Below the pieces are notes generated by a model. The model was not told the DNA's origin. It worked only from the letters and a program-made list of their open reading frames with translations, and ran no database searches. Positions 1 to 6,611 of a stretch of DNA of 11,048 bases are shown piece after piece (the stretch's first letter is position 1; every line of letters starts with the position of its first letter). Location of the stretch: NCBI GenBank assembly GCA_021807585.1, contig JAKBCQ010000027.1:1-11048 (forward strand), given 5' to 3'. A program made the position numbers and the translations under genes. The stretch is from Planctomycetota bacterium (GTDB lineage: Bacteria > Planctomycetota > Planctomycetia > Isosphaerales > Isosphaeraceae).

Positions 1-628
1 TCGTGACGACGATTTGGCCGCCGAATCCGCTCCCCCAATCGCTCGTCACGGTGAAGGCGAACGAAGCGTTCGAAGCCGACGTTCCTCCCGATCCGGTCGA
101 AGTCGAACCCGAGCCCGATCCCGTCGACGTTCCTGTCGATCCCGTCGAAGTCGAACCCGAGCCCGATCCCGTCGACGTTCCTGTCGATCCCGTCGAGCCG
201 ACGATCGACGCGTCGAACTCGATGTTCGAGGGGGTCGCGGTGGAATCGGCGGCGGCGATGAAGCCGAACGAAGCCGATCCCCCCGCCGCGATCGTCGCGT
301 CCCAGGAATCGGGTTCAATTACATATTGATTTCCCGCATGGCTGAGGATCGTCGCGTTCCAGATCGACGAGATGTTCGGGGCGAAATCGAACGTGAGTGT
401 CCAGCCGTCGACCGCGGTCGATTGCGAATTGTTGATCGTCATCTGAGCCTGGAAACCCGTCGCCCAGCTATCCGTGATCGAATAAGCGATCGACGCCGCG
501 ACGGGCCCCGCCGAAGGGGTCGCTCGATCCTCGAGCGAATCCCATTGAGGAATCCGTGAACGACCGCGACGGAGGCGGGGACGAGCATTTCGAGACAAAG
601 CTTTAAAAAGTTTTGATGCGTAAATCAT
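1..628 (-). CDS. exported protein with tandem CBM2 (cellulose-binding) domains, C-terminus outside the window
   Basis: The frame is open from ATG 628 to the window edge (209 codons, no stop). Residues 1-25 are strongly basic, followed by PQWDSLEDRATP at 27-38, a motif common at the N-terminus of large exported proteins in Isosphaeraceae/Gemmataceae. Residues about 44-143 read as a CBM family 2 domain: DSWATGF (53-59), VDGWTLTFDF (73-82), a Trp at 90, PDSWDATIAAGG (106-117) and a closing SFGF. These Trp positions are the aromatic landmarks of CBM2, which binds cellulose or chitin. Residues about 144-184 are a Gly/Ser/Thr linker, and a second CBM2 begins at 185 (SDWGSGFGGQIVVT) and runs off the edge. 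A catalytic domain may lie in the missing part, so it could be a glycoside hydrolase or a non-catalytic adhesin. The start has no clear ribosome-binding site, but Met-Ile-Tyr followed by basic residues is the only ATG ahead of the motif. The domain call is firm; the function of the whole protein is unknown. Confidence 0.85.
   Translation of the reverse strand, partial: MIYASKLFKALSRNARPRLRRGRSRIPQWDSLEDRATPSAGPVAASIAYSITDSWATGFQAQMTINNSQSTAVDGWTLTFDFAPNISSIWNATILSHAGNQYVIEPDSWDATIAAGGSASFGFIAAADSTATPSNIEFDASIVGSTGSTGTSTGSGSGSTSTGSTGTSTGSGSGSTSTGSGGTSASNASFAFTVTSDWGSGFGGQIVVT
81..197 (-). repeat. 48-bp tandem repeat encoding the Gly/Ser/Thr linker between CBM2 domains
   Basis: Two full 48-bp units (81-128 and 129-176) and a partial third (177-197) are almost identical; the first differs by a few bases near its start. 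The unit is a multiple of three and encodes 16 residues of the kind TGSGSGSTSTGS, so gain or loss of a unit keeps the reading frame and only changes the linker length. Confidence 0.9.
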
Positions 629-872
629 CTGGATGTGACGCCCGTTTGTCGCGACGCGTCCCGTCGATCCTGTTTTGCTGCTCGGATCGCGCGCCCTCGG
701 TTCGGCGAAACGGCGAGGCGGACGCTCGGGCGCGATCCAAACGTTGTAACGGTTGCGATCGAGCGTTCGTGACTTCCGATTCGCGGATCGGCGAAATATC
801 ATCAATTTGATTCAAAAGAGCGTCACGCATACGCACGCCTGCACGCATGCGGGCTCGGTGTAAGTCGAGATG
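629..872. other. intergenic region between ptsI and the CBM2 gene
   Basis: This is 244 bp between two minus-strand genes and would hold the ptsI 3' end and the CBM2 gene upstream region. I see no clear -35/-10 pair and no U-tailed terminator. An alternating pyrimidine-purine tract lies at 824-851. A small reading frame covering 603-848 on the minus strand is Arg-rich, has no recognisable domain and overlaps the start of the CBM2 gene, so I do not call it. Confidence 0.5.
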
Positions 873-2651
873 TCAGCTAAAGTCGAACACTTCGAGATCG
901 CTCGATATTTCGTGGAGGCGAGCGGTGAGGTAGGCGCGGATTTCCTCGCTTGTTTTGAGCTGAAGGACGTGGTGTGCGAACCGCTCGGCCTGCGCCGTCG
1001 TCACCCGCGAGAGGAGCGCCTTGATCGTCGGCACGAACGCGGGGCTCATGCTGAAGCGTCTTAGCCCCATGCCGAAAAGGACGAGAACCGAACGCGGCTG
1101 TCCCGCCATCTCGCCGCACAAAGTGACCTGCGTCCCCGTTCGCTTGCACGCGTCGAGCACCATGCTCAACACCCGCAAAATCGCCGGGCTCAGCGGCTCG
1201 CATAAATGAGCCACTTTGGGATTATCGCGATCCGCCGCGACCAAATATTGAATCAAATCATTTGAACCAATGGATATAAAATCAGTTTCACGTAGGATGG
1301 CGTCGATACATACCGCGGCCGCGGGAACCTCGACCATCACCCCCGTCTTCACGTCCTCGCCGAACTCGACCCCCTCTTTGCGAAGGTTGCGCTTCGTCTC
1401 CTCAACCAATTTGTTGACGTACCGTAATTCCTCGAGCGTCGTGATCATCGGGAAAAGCATACTCACTTTTCCATGACGACCGGCGCGGAGGATCGCGCGG
1501 ATCTGCTGTTCGAACAAGCGGGGATGCTCGAACGACAGGCGTATCGACCGCCAGCCCATGAACGGGTTCGCCTCATACCTGCGTCCCAGGTAAGGCACCG
1601 TCTTATCGCCGCCGAGATCGAGCGTGCGGATCGTCGTCGACTGATTGGGCGAGGATTCCAATACCTTTTTGTAATATTGATATTGCTCCTCCTCGTCGGG
1701 GACGTCTTGATGCGAGAGGAAGAGGAACTCGGTGCGATAAAGCCCGACTCCCGTCGACCCCACCTTGCCCGCGGCGTGCGCGTCGGCGACGTTGTTGATG
1801 TTCGCGAGCAGTTCGATCCGCGTTCCGTCCGAGCTGATCGCGGGTTGATCGCGGTTGAGGACGAGCCGATCTTTGAGATCGAAAAACTCGCGCTGCATTT
1901 TCCGATACGCCGCGGTCGTTTCGGAATCGGGGCGAACCAGAACGACGCCGTCGCGGCCGTCGACGATGATCGGGTCTCCCGAGGCGACCTCCGAGGTGAT
2001 GCTCGCGACGCCTGACACCGCGGGAATGCCCCGGCTCCGCGCCAGGATCGCGGCGTGGCTCGTCCCCCCTCCGGTTTCGGTGACGATCCCGGCGATCGCG
2101 AAATCACCCAGACTCATCGCCTGGCTCGGTAAGATCTCGTGCGCCACCAAAATAACGGGTTCGCCGTTCGCCTCGTTCAGATCACGTCCCGCCATCGCCG
2201 CCAAAAACGGCGAACCGTCGATGCTAAGGTGCCCCACGATTCGCAGGATCACGTCGCGAATATCCGCCAAGCGTTCACGAAAGAATTCTTGTTCAAGCCC
2301 CGCGAACCGACCCACGTACTCCTGGAGAACAAGATGCAACGCCGAAGTGACCGTAAGACCCCGCGATTCGATCAAATGGCGCACGCGATCGCGTAGTTCA
2401 GGGTCGTTCACAAGCTGGATATGGCTTTGAAAGATCTCGGCCTTGGAATCCCCCACCTCCTGTGCGACCTTCTGCACAAATACCTTCAGTTCGGAGGCGG
2501 ATTGTTCGAGCGCCGACTCGAACTGTGCGACCTCGGCGGGTATGAGCGCACGATCGCTGATCACCTGCGGCTCGCTCGGCCCTAGCCCCGAATCGATCCG
2601 AAAGGCGACTCCCACCACCACGCCGGGACTCACCGCGATGCCTTTATACAT
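873..2651 (-). CDS. ptsI: PTS Enzyme I (phosphoenolpyruvate-protein phosphotransferase)
   Basis: Enzyme I takes phosphate from phosphoenolpyruvate onto a histidine and passes it to HPr in the cytoplasm, the first step of the PTS. The 592-residue length is normal for the family, and the start MYKGIAVSPG matches typical Enzyme I N-termini. Residues about 1-145 form the HPr-binding N-terminal region. The phosphohistidine loop GGGTSHAAILARS at 194-206 puts the active His at 199. The PEP-binding barrel follows, with LYRTEFLF (Arg306), RTLDLGGDK (Arg342), VEVPAAA (Glu441), SIGSNDLIQY (Asp465) and the catalytic cysteine in TLCGEMAG (Cys512). All key residues are present, so it should be active. No ptsH or Enzyme II gene lies next to it, so HPr must be encoded elsewhere. 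Whether it feeds sugar uptake or a regulatory phosphorelay cannot be told from this window. Confidence 0.97.
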   Translation of the reverse strand: MYKGIAVSPGVVVGVAFRIDSGLGPSEPQVISDRALIPAEVAQFESALEQSASELKVFVQKVAQEVGDSKAEIFQSHIQLVNDPELRDRVRHLIESRGLTVTSALHLVLQEYVGRFAGLEQEFFRERLADIRDVILRIVGHLSIDGSPFLAAMAGRDLNEANGEPVILVAHEILPSQAMSLGDFAIAGIVTETGGGTSHAAILARSRGIPAVSGVASITSEVASGDPIIVDGRDGVVLVRPDSETTAAYRKMQREFFDLKDRLVLNRDQPAISSDGTRIELLANINNVADAHAAGKVGSTGVGLYRTEFLFLSHQDVPDEEEQYQYYKKVLESSPNQSTTIRTLDLGGDKTVPYLGRRYEANPFMGWRSIRLSFEHPRLFEQQIRAILRAGRHGKVSMLFPMITTLEELRYVNKLVEETKRNLRKEGVEFGEDVKTGVMVEVPAAAVCIDAILRETDFISIGSNDLIQYLVAADRDNPKVAHLCEPLSPAILRVLSMVLDACKRTGTQVTLCGEMAGQPRSVLVLFGMGLRRFSMSPAFVPTIKALLSRVTTAQAERFAHHVLQLKTSEEIRAYLTARLHEISSDLEVFDFS

Positions 2652-3045
2652 AAATTATCAGTCTAACAGCGTCTCCAGAGCCGAACAACGAGGCGAATCA
2701 TGCCAACTTCGGCCGCTTCGGCGAAACGATACCATGAGAGCGCCCCTTCGCGAAACCTCCTCGTCGAAATCGATCTCAAAGATCTCGTCGAGCACGTACT
2801 AATACCGAGATAATGCAGCGGATACGACAAAACCACGGCGCGGTGAAATTGTCGTCTAGCGAGCGGCAGCAAAAACCGCGCCAAAACCAAGATCAGCCTG
2901 GCGAATGCTCAATCGGGCGTATCTTGGCGTCACACGTTTTGGGAAGATTGTCCGAAGGCGGCGAATGAATCGCAAGTGACGACTTGGTCGCGTCGACATT
3001 TGAACGAAAATGCGTTCGCGGCGACGATCGAATCCGGGGCGGACG
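2652..3045. other. divergent intergenic region between ptsI and the nucleotidyltransferase gene
   Basis: This is 394 bp and serves as upstream region for both flanking genes. Apart from the possible ptsI promoter I find no firm feature. A 37-codon plus-strand frame at 2700-2813 ends in an acidic stretch (LLVEIDLKDLVEHVL), but nothing supports it as a gene. No HPr-like sequence is present. Confidence 0.5.
2660..2688 (-). promoter_or_regulatory. possible ptsI promoter
   Basis: Reading toward ptsI on the minus strand, TTGTTC (2688-2683) is followed by a 17-nt spacer and TAGACT (2665-2660). The spacing is ideal for a housekeeping sigma factor, but each hexamer matches consensus only partly. The -10 end is 8 nt from the ATG, so transcription would begin at or just before the start codon, which would fit the missing Shine-Dalgarno sequence. 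Confidence 0.3.
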
Positions 3046-3636
3046 ATGACGAGAAATCCGTTCGGCGAAATCTCTTGGGAGAGGATGTTTCGAGCCGTGG
3101 AAAAGGTACGTGATCGTTTGACTCGCGTCGCGGCCGCGTTGGACCGGGCGAGCATCCCCTACGCGGTCGTCGGCGGAAACGCCGTCGCCGCGTGGGTCTC
3201 ACGAGTCGACGAGGCCGCGGTTCGAAATACGAGAGATGTTGATATACTAATCCGAAGGTCCGACCTCGACGCGATCAAGAGCGTTCTGGCCGATTCCGGA
3301 TTCGTTTATCGACATGTTCGAGGAATCGACATGTTTCTTGACGGCGCCGACGCCAAGGCTCGAGACGCGGTTCATATCGTCTTCGCGGGCGAAAAAATTC
3401 ATCCCGGCGACGCGATCGCCGCGCCCGACGTCGACGAGATCGAGCGGGTGAGCGGGTTCCGGTTGATCGGCCTCGACGAACTCGTCGCGATGAAACTCAC
3501 CTCTTATCGCGACAAAGATCGCATGCATCTCCGCGATCTCATCGACGTCGGCCTGATCGATCGCGATCGGCTCGATCGCTTGCCCGTCGAGCTCGCGCCC
3601 CGACTCCGCGAGCTTCTCGATCATCCCGAGGAATAA
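3046..3636 (+). CDS. MNT-fold nucleotidyltransferase-like protein, AbiEii/DUF6036-like
   Basis: The 196-residue product shows the nucleotidyltransferase signature: VVGGNAVAAW at 41-50 (the GG loop) and NTRDVDILIR at 61-70, with Asp64 and Asp66 as likely metal ligands. After that come a hydrophobic strand with VHIVF (109-113), LDELVAMKLTSYRDKDR (143-159) and HLRDLID (161-167), the C-terminal pattern of small standalone nucleotidyltransferases related to AbiEii toxins. I chose ATG 3046 over the in-frame ATG 3010 because the extra 12 residues are Arg-rich and unlike the family, and a purine-rich GGGGCGGA lies just before 3046. The third acidic residue of the fold is not obvious, with His110 near where it might fall, so catalysis is uncertain. 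No antitoxin, HEPN or kinase partner gene is adjacent. Possible roles are NMP or AMP transfer to a protein or tRNA, or a degenerate toxin-like gene. The fold call is good; substrate and role are unknown. Confidence 0.75.
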   Translation: MTRNPFGEISWERMFRAVEKVRDRLTRVAAALDRASIPYAVVGGNAVAAWVSRVDEAAVRNTRDVDILIRRSDLDAIKSVLADSGFVYRHVRGIDMFLDGADAKARDAVHIVFAGEKIHPGDAIAAPDVDEIERVSGFRLIGLDELVAMKLTSYRDKDRMHLRDLIDVGLIDRDRLDRLPVELAPRLRELLDHPEE

Positions 3637-3644
3637 CCGAATAC

Positions 3645-3680
3645 ATGAATAATCAATATGAATAATCAATATGAATTATC
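3645..3680. repeat. AT-rich 13-bp tandem repeat behind the nucleotidyltransferase gene
   Basis: The unit ATGAATAATCAAT occurs at 3645-3657 and 3658-3670, followed by a partial, slightly altered copy (ATGAATTATC, 3671-3680). It starts 8 nt after the stop codon and stands out as AT-rich in a GC-rich region. The downstream bases continue AT-rich with the palindrome ATCTAGAT (3677-3684). Confidence 0.85.
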
Positions 3681-4141
3681 TAGATATTGGTGATTCATGC
3701 GTTTTGGTTCGACGCTCGCGATCGGCCGGCTCGTTCGCGAACGCGCGGGATCCCGACACGGCAGATCACCTCGGCTCTCGGTTCTTTTTCGGTCGCTGTC
3801 GCTTCGCCGTGGTCGTGGTCGCGATCCGAGGTTGAGAATCGTCGTTCGCCGTGAACATTTGAGGCCGAGAAGGCGTCCAAACGGTTATCGTCGCTCATCA
3901 TCCGAATCGATCCTTTTGGGAAGTCGTCCGATTGATCGGGGGTTAACTTTCGATTCGCGATTTTGCGAACCGTCGCTGCTCGCCCGATGTCGAGTGTGTG
4001 CGCGGCTTTATCGTGGGTCCGCGTCATGCTTCCTCTTGTGCGCGAGGTGATTTCGGCGATCGGGCCGTCGTCGCGTCGTTCACACTTATGAGGACTGTAG
4101 TGATCTTATCGGTTCGGCGACGATGTGAACTCAAGCCGGTC

Positions 4142-4170
4142 TTGTTTGGTCCGATTGGGATCGCTAAGTT
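4142..4170 (+). promoter_or_regulatory. possible tRNA-Cys promoter
   Basis: TTGTTT (4142-4147) and TAAGTT (4165-4170) are separated by 17 nt. The -10 element ends 12 nt before the first base of the tRNA, which would give a short 5' leader. The hexamers are weak matches, so spacing and position are the main support. Confidence 0.3.
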
Positions 4171-4182
4171 ACTTGGAACGAA

Positions 4183-4253
<71 letters not shown>

Positions 4254-4261
4254 CTTCATTT

Positions 4262-4285
4262 CGGCACGATCCCGAAGGATCGCCG
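4262..4285. terminator. hairpin between tRNA-Cys and the DUF11 gene, possible bidirectional terminator
   Basis: An inverted repeat lies in the 104-bp convergent gap: CGGC (4262-4265), GATCC (4268-4272), loop CGAA (4273-4276), GGATC (4277-4281), GCCG (4282-4285), with a 2-nt bulge at 4266-4267. Read on the minus strand, the direction of the DUF11 mRNA, the loop is C(UUCG)G, an exceptionally stable tetraloop. No U-run follows on either side, so it may act as a 3'-end stabiliser or processing stop rather than a classical intrinsic terminator. Confidence 0.45.
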
Positions 4286-4357
4286 AGTCACAGCGGCCCC
4301 CGGCCTCAGATCGTCGTTTACCGTGACACGTTCCAACCGACGCCGGTGATCGCTTGC

Positions 4358-6322
4358 TCAATCGCGTCCCGAACGCACCCCGCCGCGCTCCAGAACCCGC
4401 GTCGCCGCGGTTTTCGAAAGCTGTCGCTTATCAAGATCATCGTGCATCAGCAAGATCTCACACGTTGCGATGCCCGGCTGAACCGTCTTGGCCTTGATAA
4501 AGAGCGTGATCTCGCCGTCGCCGGGCGCCAGACGAGCAATCTCGGGAAAGCGGATCAACCGTTCGTCGGGTTTAATCATCGCGTTCTTTTCCGTTCCCGC
4601 AGTCTCGATGTCCTTCACATCCTGGGTGAAATTCTCGGAGAGCTTGGCGTTCACCAAAAGGTGCGTCGCCTCACGCGTGCCGTTGTTGCGAATGCGAATT
4701 TCATATGTGACAAAGTCTCCCACATCGACGACGCGAAGCGGATCCTTCACCTGGAAATCGACGTCGGCGATCCCCTTCACGTCGGTGTCGATCGTCGCTT
4801 TGTCATGAAGCGAACCGTCCCCTTTGGATTCCACCGCAACCTGATAAAGCTGCACCCCCTCAAGCCGAACCTGGAACGAAAAATTGAGCGATTGGCCCGG
4901 ATCAAGCTGAGGAATCGACCAGAATAGACGTCGATCGTAACGATCGTATTGCGCCCCTCCGGGCTGAATCACTCGGCCTCCCGAAGGCAGATTCGCATAA
5001 ACTTTGATGTTACGCGCAAGCGCCGTCCCGGGATTCGAGACGACGATCCGATAAACCGCGGTCGTATCGGTGAACCGCGTCGCGGGCCCCGTTAAATTGA
5101 GCGCGAGACGGGGCGCGACGACCGTCACGGGTTGAACGCTGCGCGCCTCGGGAGCAATCGTAATCACATCCGAACTCGTCGCGACGACTTCGCACGATTG
5201 TTCGCCGTCGCGTGAGGCGTTCACATATAAAGGATCAAGTTTTACTCGATCACCGGCTTTGATGACGGGGATCGTTTGTTTGAGCTCGGACCCTTGATCG
5301 TGTTTGAGCCCCGCCGAGAGCTTGGCGACGACCGAGACGTTCCGCGCCGGCCCCGTTCCCGGATTGGACACGGAAACTTGAATGACGATCTGACCTCCCT
5401 TGAGGATCTTCGTCGCCGAGACGGTTTGTTCGACCTTGAGTTTCGGCTCCTGTACGAGCGTACGCGATCGACATCCGGAGATCAGCGTGACGGTCGCCGC
5501 GTGATCAAAAACCCCAACCTGGATGGGTTTCACTTTGACCAGAATCACTTTTTCAGCGCCGACGGCGAGCGTGCCAAGACGCCAGACAAGACTTCGGCCG
5601 GCGGGTCGCGCCGCGGGTTGACTGTCAAGAAACTCGAGCCCTTGCGGTAGATCGTCGCGGACGACGACTCCCATCGCATCGCTTTCGCCTCGATTGCGAA
5701 CGACGACTTTCAGGGTCGTCGTTTGATTCAAATTGACGACGCTAGGCGAGACGACGTCGACGGTTACGCCGACATCTTGCTTTCCTTCGGGGAGTTTGTC
5801 ATCGGCGAGGATTGTGGATTGAGCGTTCGGTTCGTCGGCGGCTGACTCGGAGAGAGGAGGGGTCGTGCGTGAGCGATCGACTAAGCCTGCGGAAGGCGAG
5901 AGGGGAGGCGGCGGATTGTCGACGCGTTGGACCTGGGGATCGGTCGGCGGCGCCTGGATACCCGTTGAGCCTCTCCTGTTTGGTTTCGAGCCCGGCGCCG
6001 GGTCGTCGTCGGGGGGCGATTGAGCTTGAGCTTCGAGCGGCTCGGCGGGCGCGTTCTCTCGGTTTCCCGGCGGGGAGAGATTCTGGTCTGCACCGGCGGG
6101 GCTGGACGGGCTGCTTTCCGCCGGAGGGGGCGATATTTCCTGGGGTGGGATGAGATTTGCAGGGTCGACCGGCGGCGGAGGCGCGATCGCCGAACCGTCC
6201 GAGGGCGCCGCGGGGGGATTTCCCGCGGGGGTGTCGTTCCCGTCGGGTCGCGCCTTGGCCAAGCGGACAAAGCAGGCGATCGCGAGGATGATCCCGAACC
6301 AAGTGATCCATTCGCGGCGCAT
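4358..6322 (-). CDS. membrane-anchored or secreted DUF11-repeat protein with Pro-rich N-terminal region
   Basis: From the chosen start the product has 654 residues. Residues 1-5 carry the basic MRREW, followed by a hydrophobic segment (about 6-21, ITWFGIILAIACFV), a signal peptide or single anchor. Residues about 25-180 are Pro/Ser/Ala-rich and probably disordered, spanning the wall or periplasm. About four Ig-like repeats of the DUF11/CARDB kind follow at roughly 185-295, 296-400, 404-515 and 518-645, each with the signature of a VRNRGES, VSNPGTG, VSNPGTA or IRNNGTR turn followed by a V.V.A.LP or similar strand. Such repeats occur in bacterial surface and envelope proteins as structural or adhesive modules. 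The ATG at 6322 is preferred over the in-frame upstream ATG at 6421, because a strong ribosome-binding site precedes it and the extra 33 residues would put a charged stretch ahead of the signal. It is divergent from the acyltransferase gene. No catalytic domain is visible; the precise role is unknown. Confidence 0.88.
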   Translation of the reverse strand: MRREWITWFGIILAIACFVRLAKARPDGNDTPAGNPPAAPSDGSAIAPPPPVDPANLIPPQEISPPPAESSPSSPAGADQNLSPPGNRENAPAEPLEAQAQSPPDDDPAPGSKPNRRGSTGIQAPPTDPQVQRVDNPPPPLSPSAGLVDRSRTTPPLSESAADEPNAQSTILADDKLPEGKQDVGVTVDVVSPSVVNLNQTTTLKVVVRNRGESDAMGVVVRDDLPQGLEFLDSQPAARPAGRSLVWRLGTLAVGAEKVILVKVKPIQVGVFDHAATVTLISGCRSRTLVQEPKLKVEQTVSATKILKGGQIVIQVSVSNPGTGPARNVSVVAKLSAGLKHDQGSELKQTIPVIKAGDRVKLDPLYVNASRDGEQSCEVVATSSDVITIAPEARSVQPVTVVAPRLALNLTGPATRFTDTTAVYRIVVSNPGTALARNIKVYANLPSGGRVIQPGGAQYDRYDRRLFWSIPQLDPGQSLNFSFQVRLEGVQLYQVAVESKGDGSLHDKATIDTDVKGIADVDFQVKDPLRVVDVGDFVTYEIRIRNNGTREATHLLVNAKLSENFTQDVKDIETAGTEKNAMIKPDERLIRFPEIARLAPGDGEITLFIKAKTVQPGIATCEILLMHDDLDKRQLSKTAATRVLERGGVRSGRD

Positions 6323-6611
6323 GGGTTTAAGCTCCCCTCCTGGGAACGTCCCCGATCCTAAAACGATCGCGTCCATAAGGCGGCGTTTGTTACCAGATCG
6401 TTCGAAATCGAGAAAGATCAAATTCCGCGACGCATTTTTCCCGCGATCGATCGGCCGAAACAGAGATAAAGATTTTTTTATGCTGCTTAAGGGCTTGAGA
6501 GGGGGAATCGCCCTTCGCGCATTCGGCCGAAACGATCATAGTTCGGCGGGGCCGAGGGGGGCGGATCGATCGAGGGAACGACCGCGGACGTTTGCGGAGT
6601 CTTATGAAGCG
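6323..6611. other. divergent upstream region of the DUF11 and acyltransferase genes
   Basis: This 289-bp region must hold the promoters of both genes. The sequence TCGGCCGAAAC occurs twice in the same orientation, at 6451-6461 and 6523-6533; the second copy lies inside the palindrome TTCGGCCGAA (6522-6531). These could be operator sites for a shared regulator. I see no convincing -35/-10 pair. Reading frames on both strands extend into the region without protein-like character. Confidence 0.4.
6332..6341 (-). promoter_or_regulatory. ribosome-binding site that fixes the DUF11 gene start
   Basis: On the minus strand AGGAGGGGAG (6341-6332) ends 9 nt before ATG 6322. It is a near-ideal Shine-Dalgarno match and argues against the longer reading frame that starts at 6421. 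Confidence 0.75.

Larger units (their letters stand above)
3637..4182. other. about 550 bp without a convincing gene, upstream of tRNA-Cys
   Basis: Open frames exist on both strands (plus 3697-4050, minus 3695-4027) and overlap each other almost fully. Both products are low-complexity, rich in Arg/Ser or charged residues, and match no family I recognise. I treat them as chance frames of GC-rich DNA. Apart from the AT-rich repeat and a possible tRNA promoter I see nothing firm here. Confidence 0.5.

Noticed and set aside
3..559. Two plus-strand reading frames with Pro/Val/Glu/Asp or Arg-rich repeats
   Set aside because: They are antisense to the CBM2 gene; the apparent repeats are the reverse complement of the Gly/Ser/Thr linker.
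603..848. Minus-strand 81-codon frame between ptsI and the CBM2 gene
   Set aside because: Arg/Ser-rich composition, no domain, no ribosome-binding site, and overlap with the CBM2 gene start in another frame.
2700..2813. Plus-strand 37-codon frame ending in an acidic amphipathic stretch
   Set aside because: Too short, without ribosome-binding site or recognisable family. It would need conservation in relatives to be believed.
3695..4050. Overlapping frames on both strands before tRNA-Cys
   Set aside because: Neither has protein-like composition and they overlap almost completely, as expected of chance frames in GC-rich DNA.
6323..6421. 33-residue N-terminal extension of the DUF11 protein
   Set aside because: The strong Shine-Dalgarno sequence before 6322 and the signal-like sequence starting there favour the shorter protein.
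6150..6611. Upstream extension of the acyltransferase frame
   Set aside because: It lies partly antisense to the DUF11 gene, is basic and low-complexity, and family members begin with the motif found right after ATG 6612.
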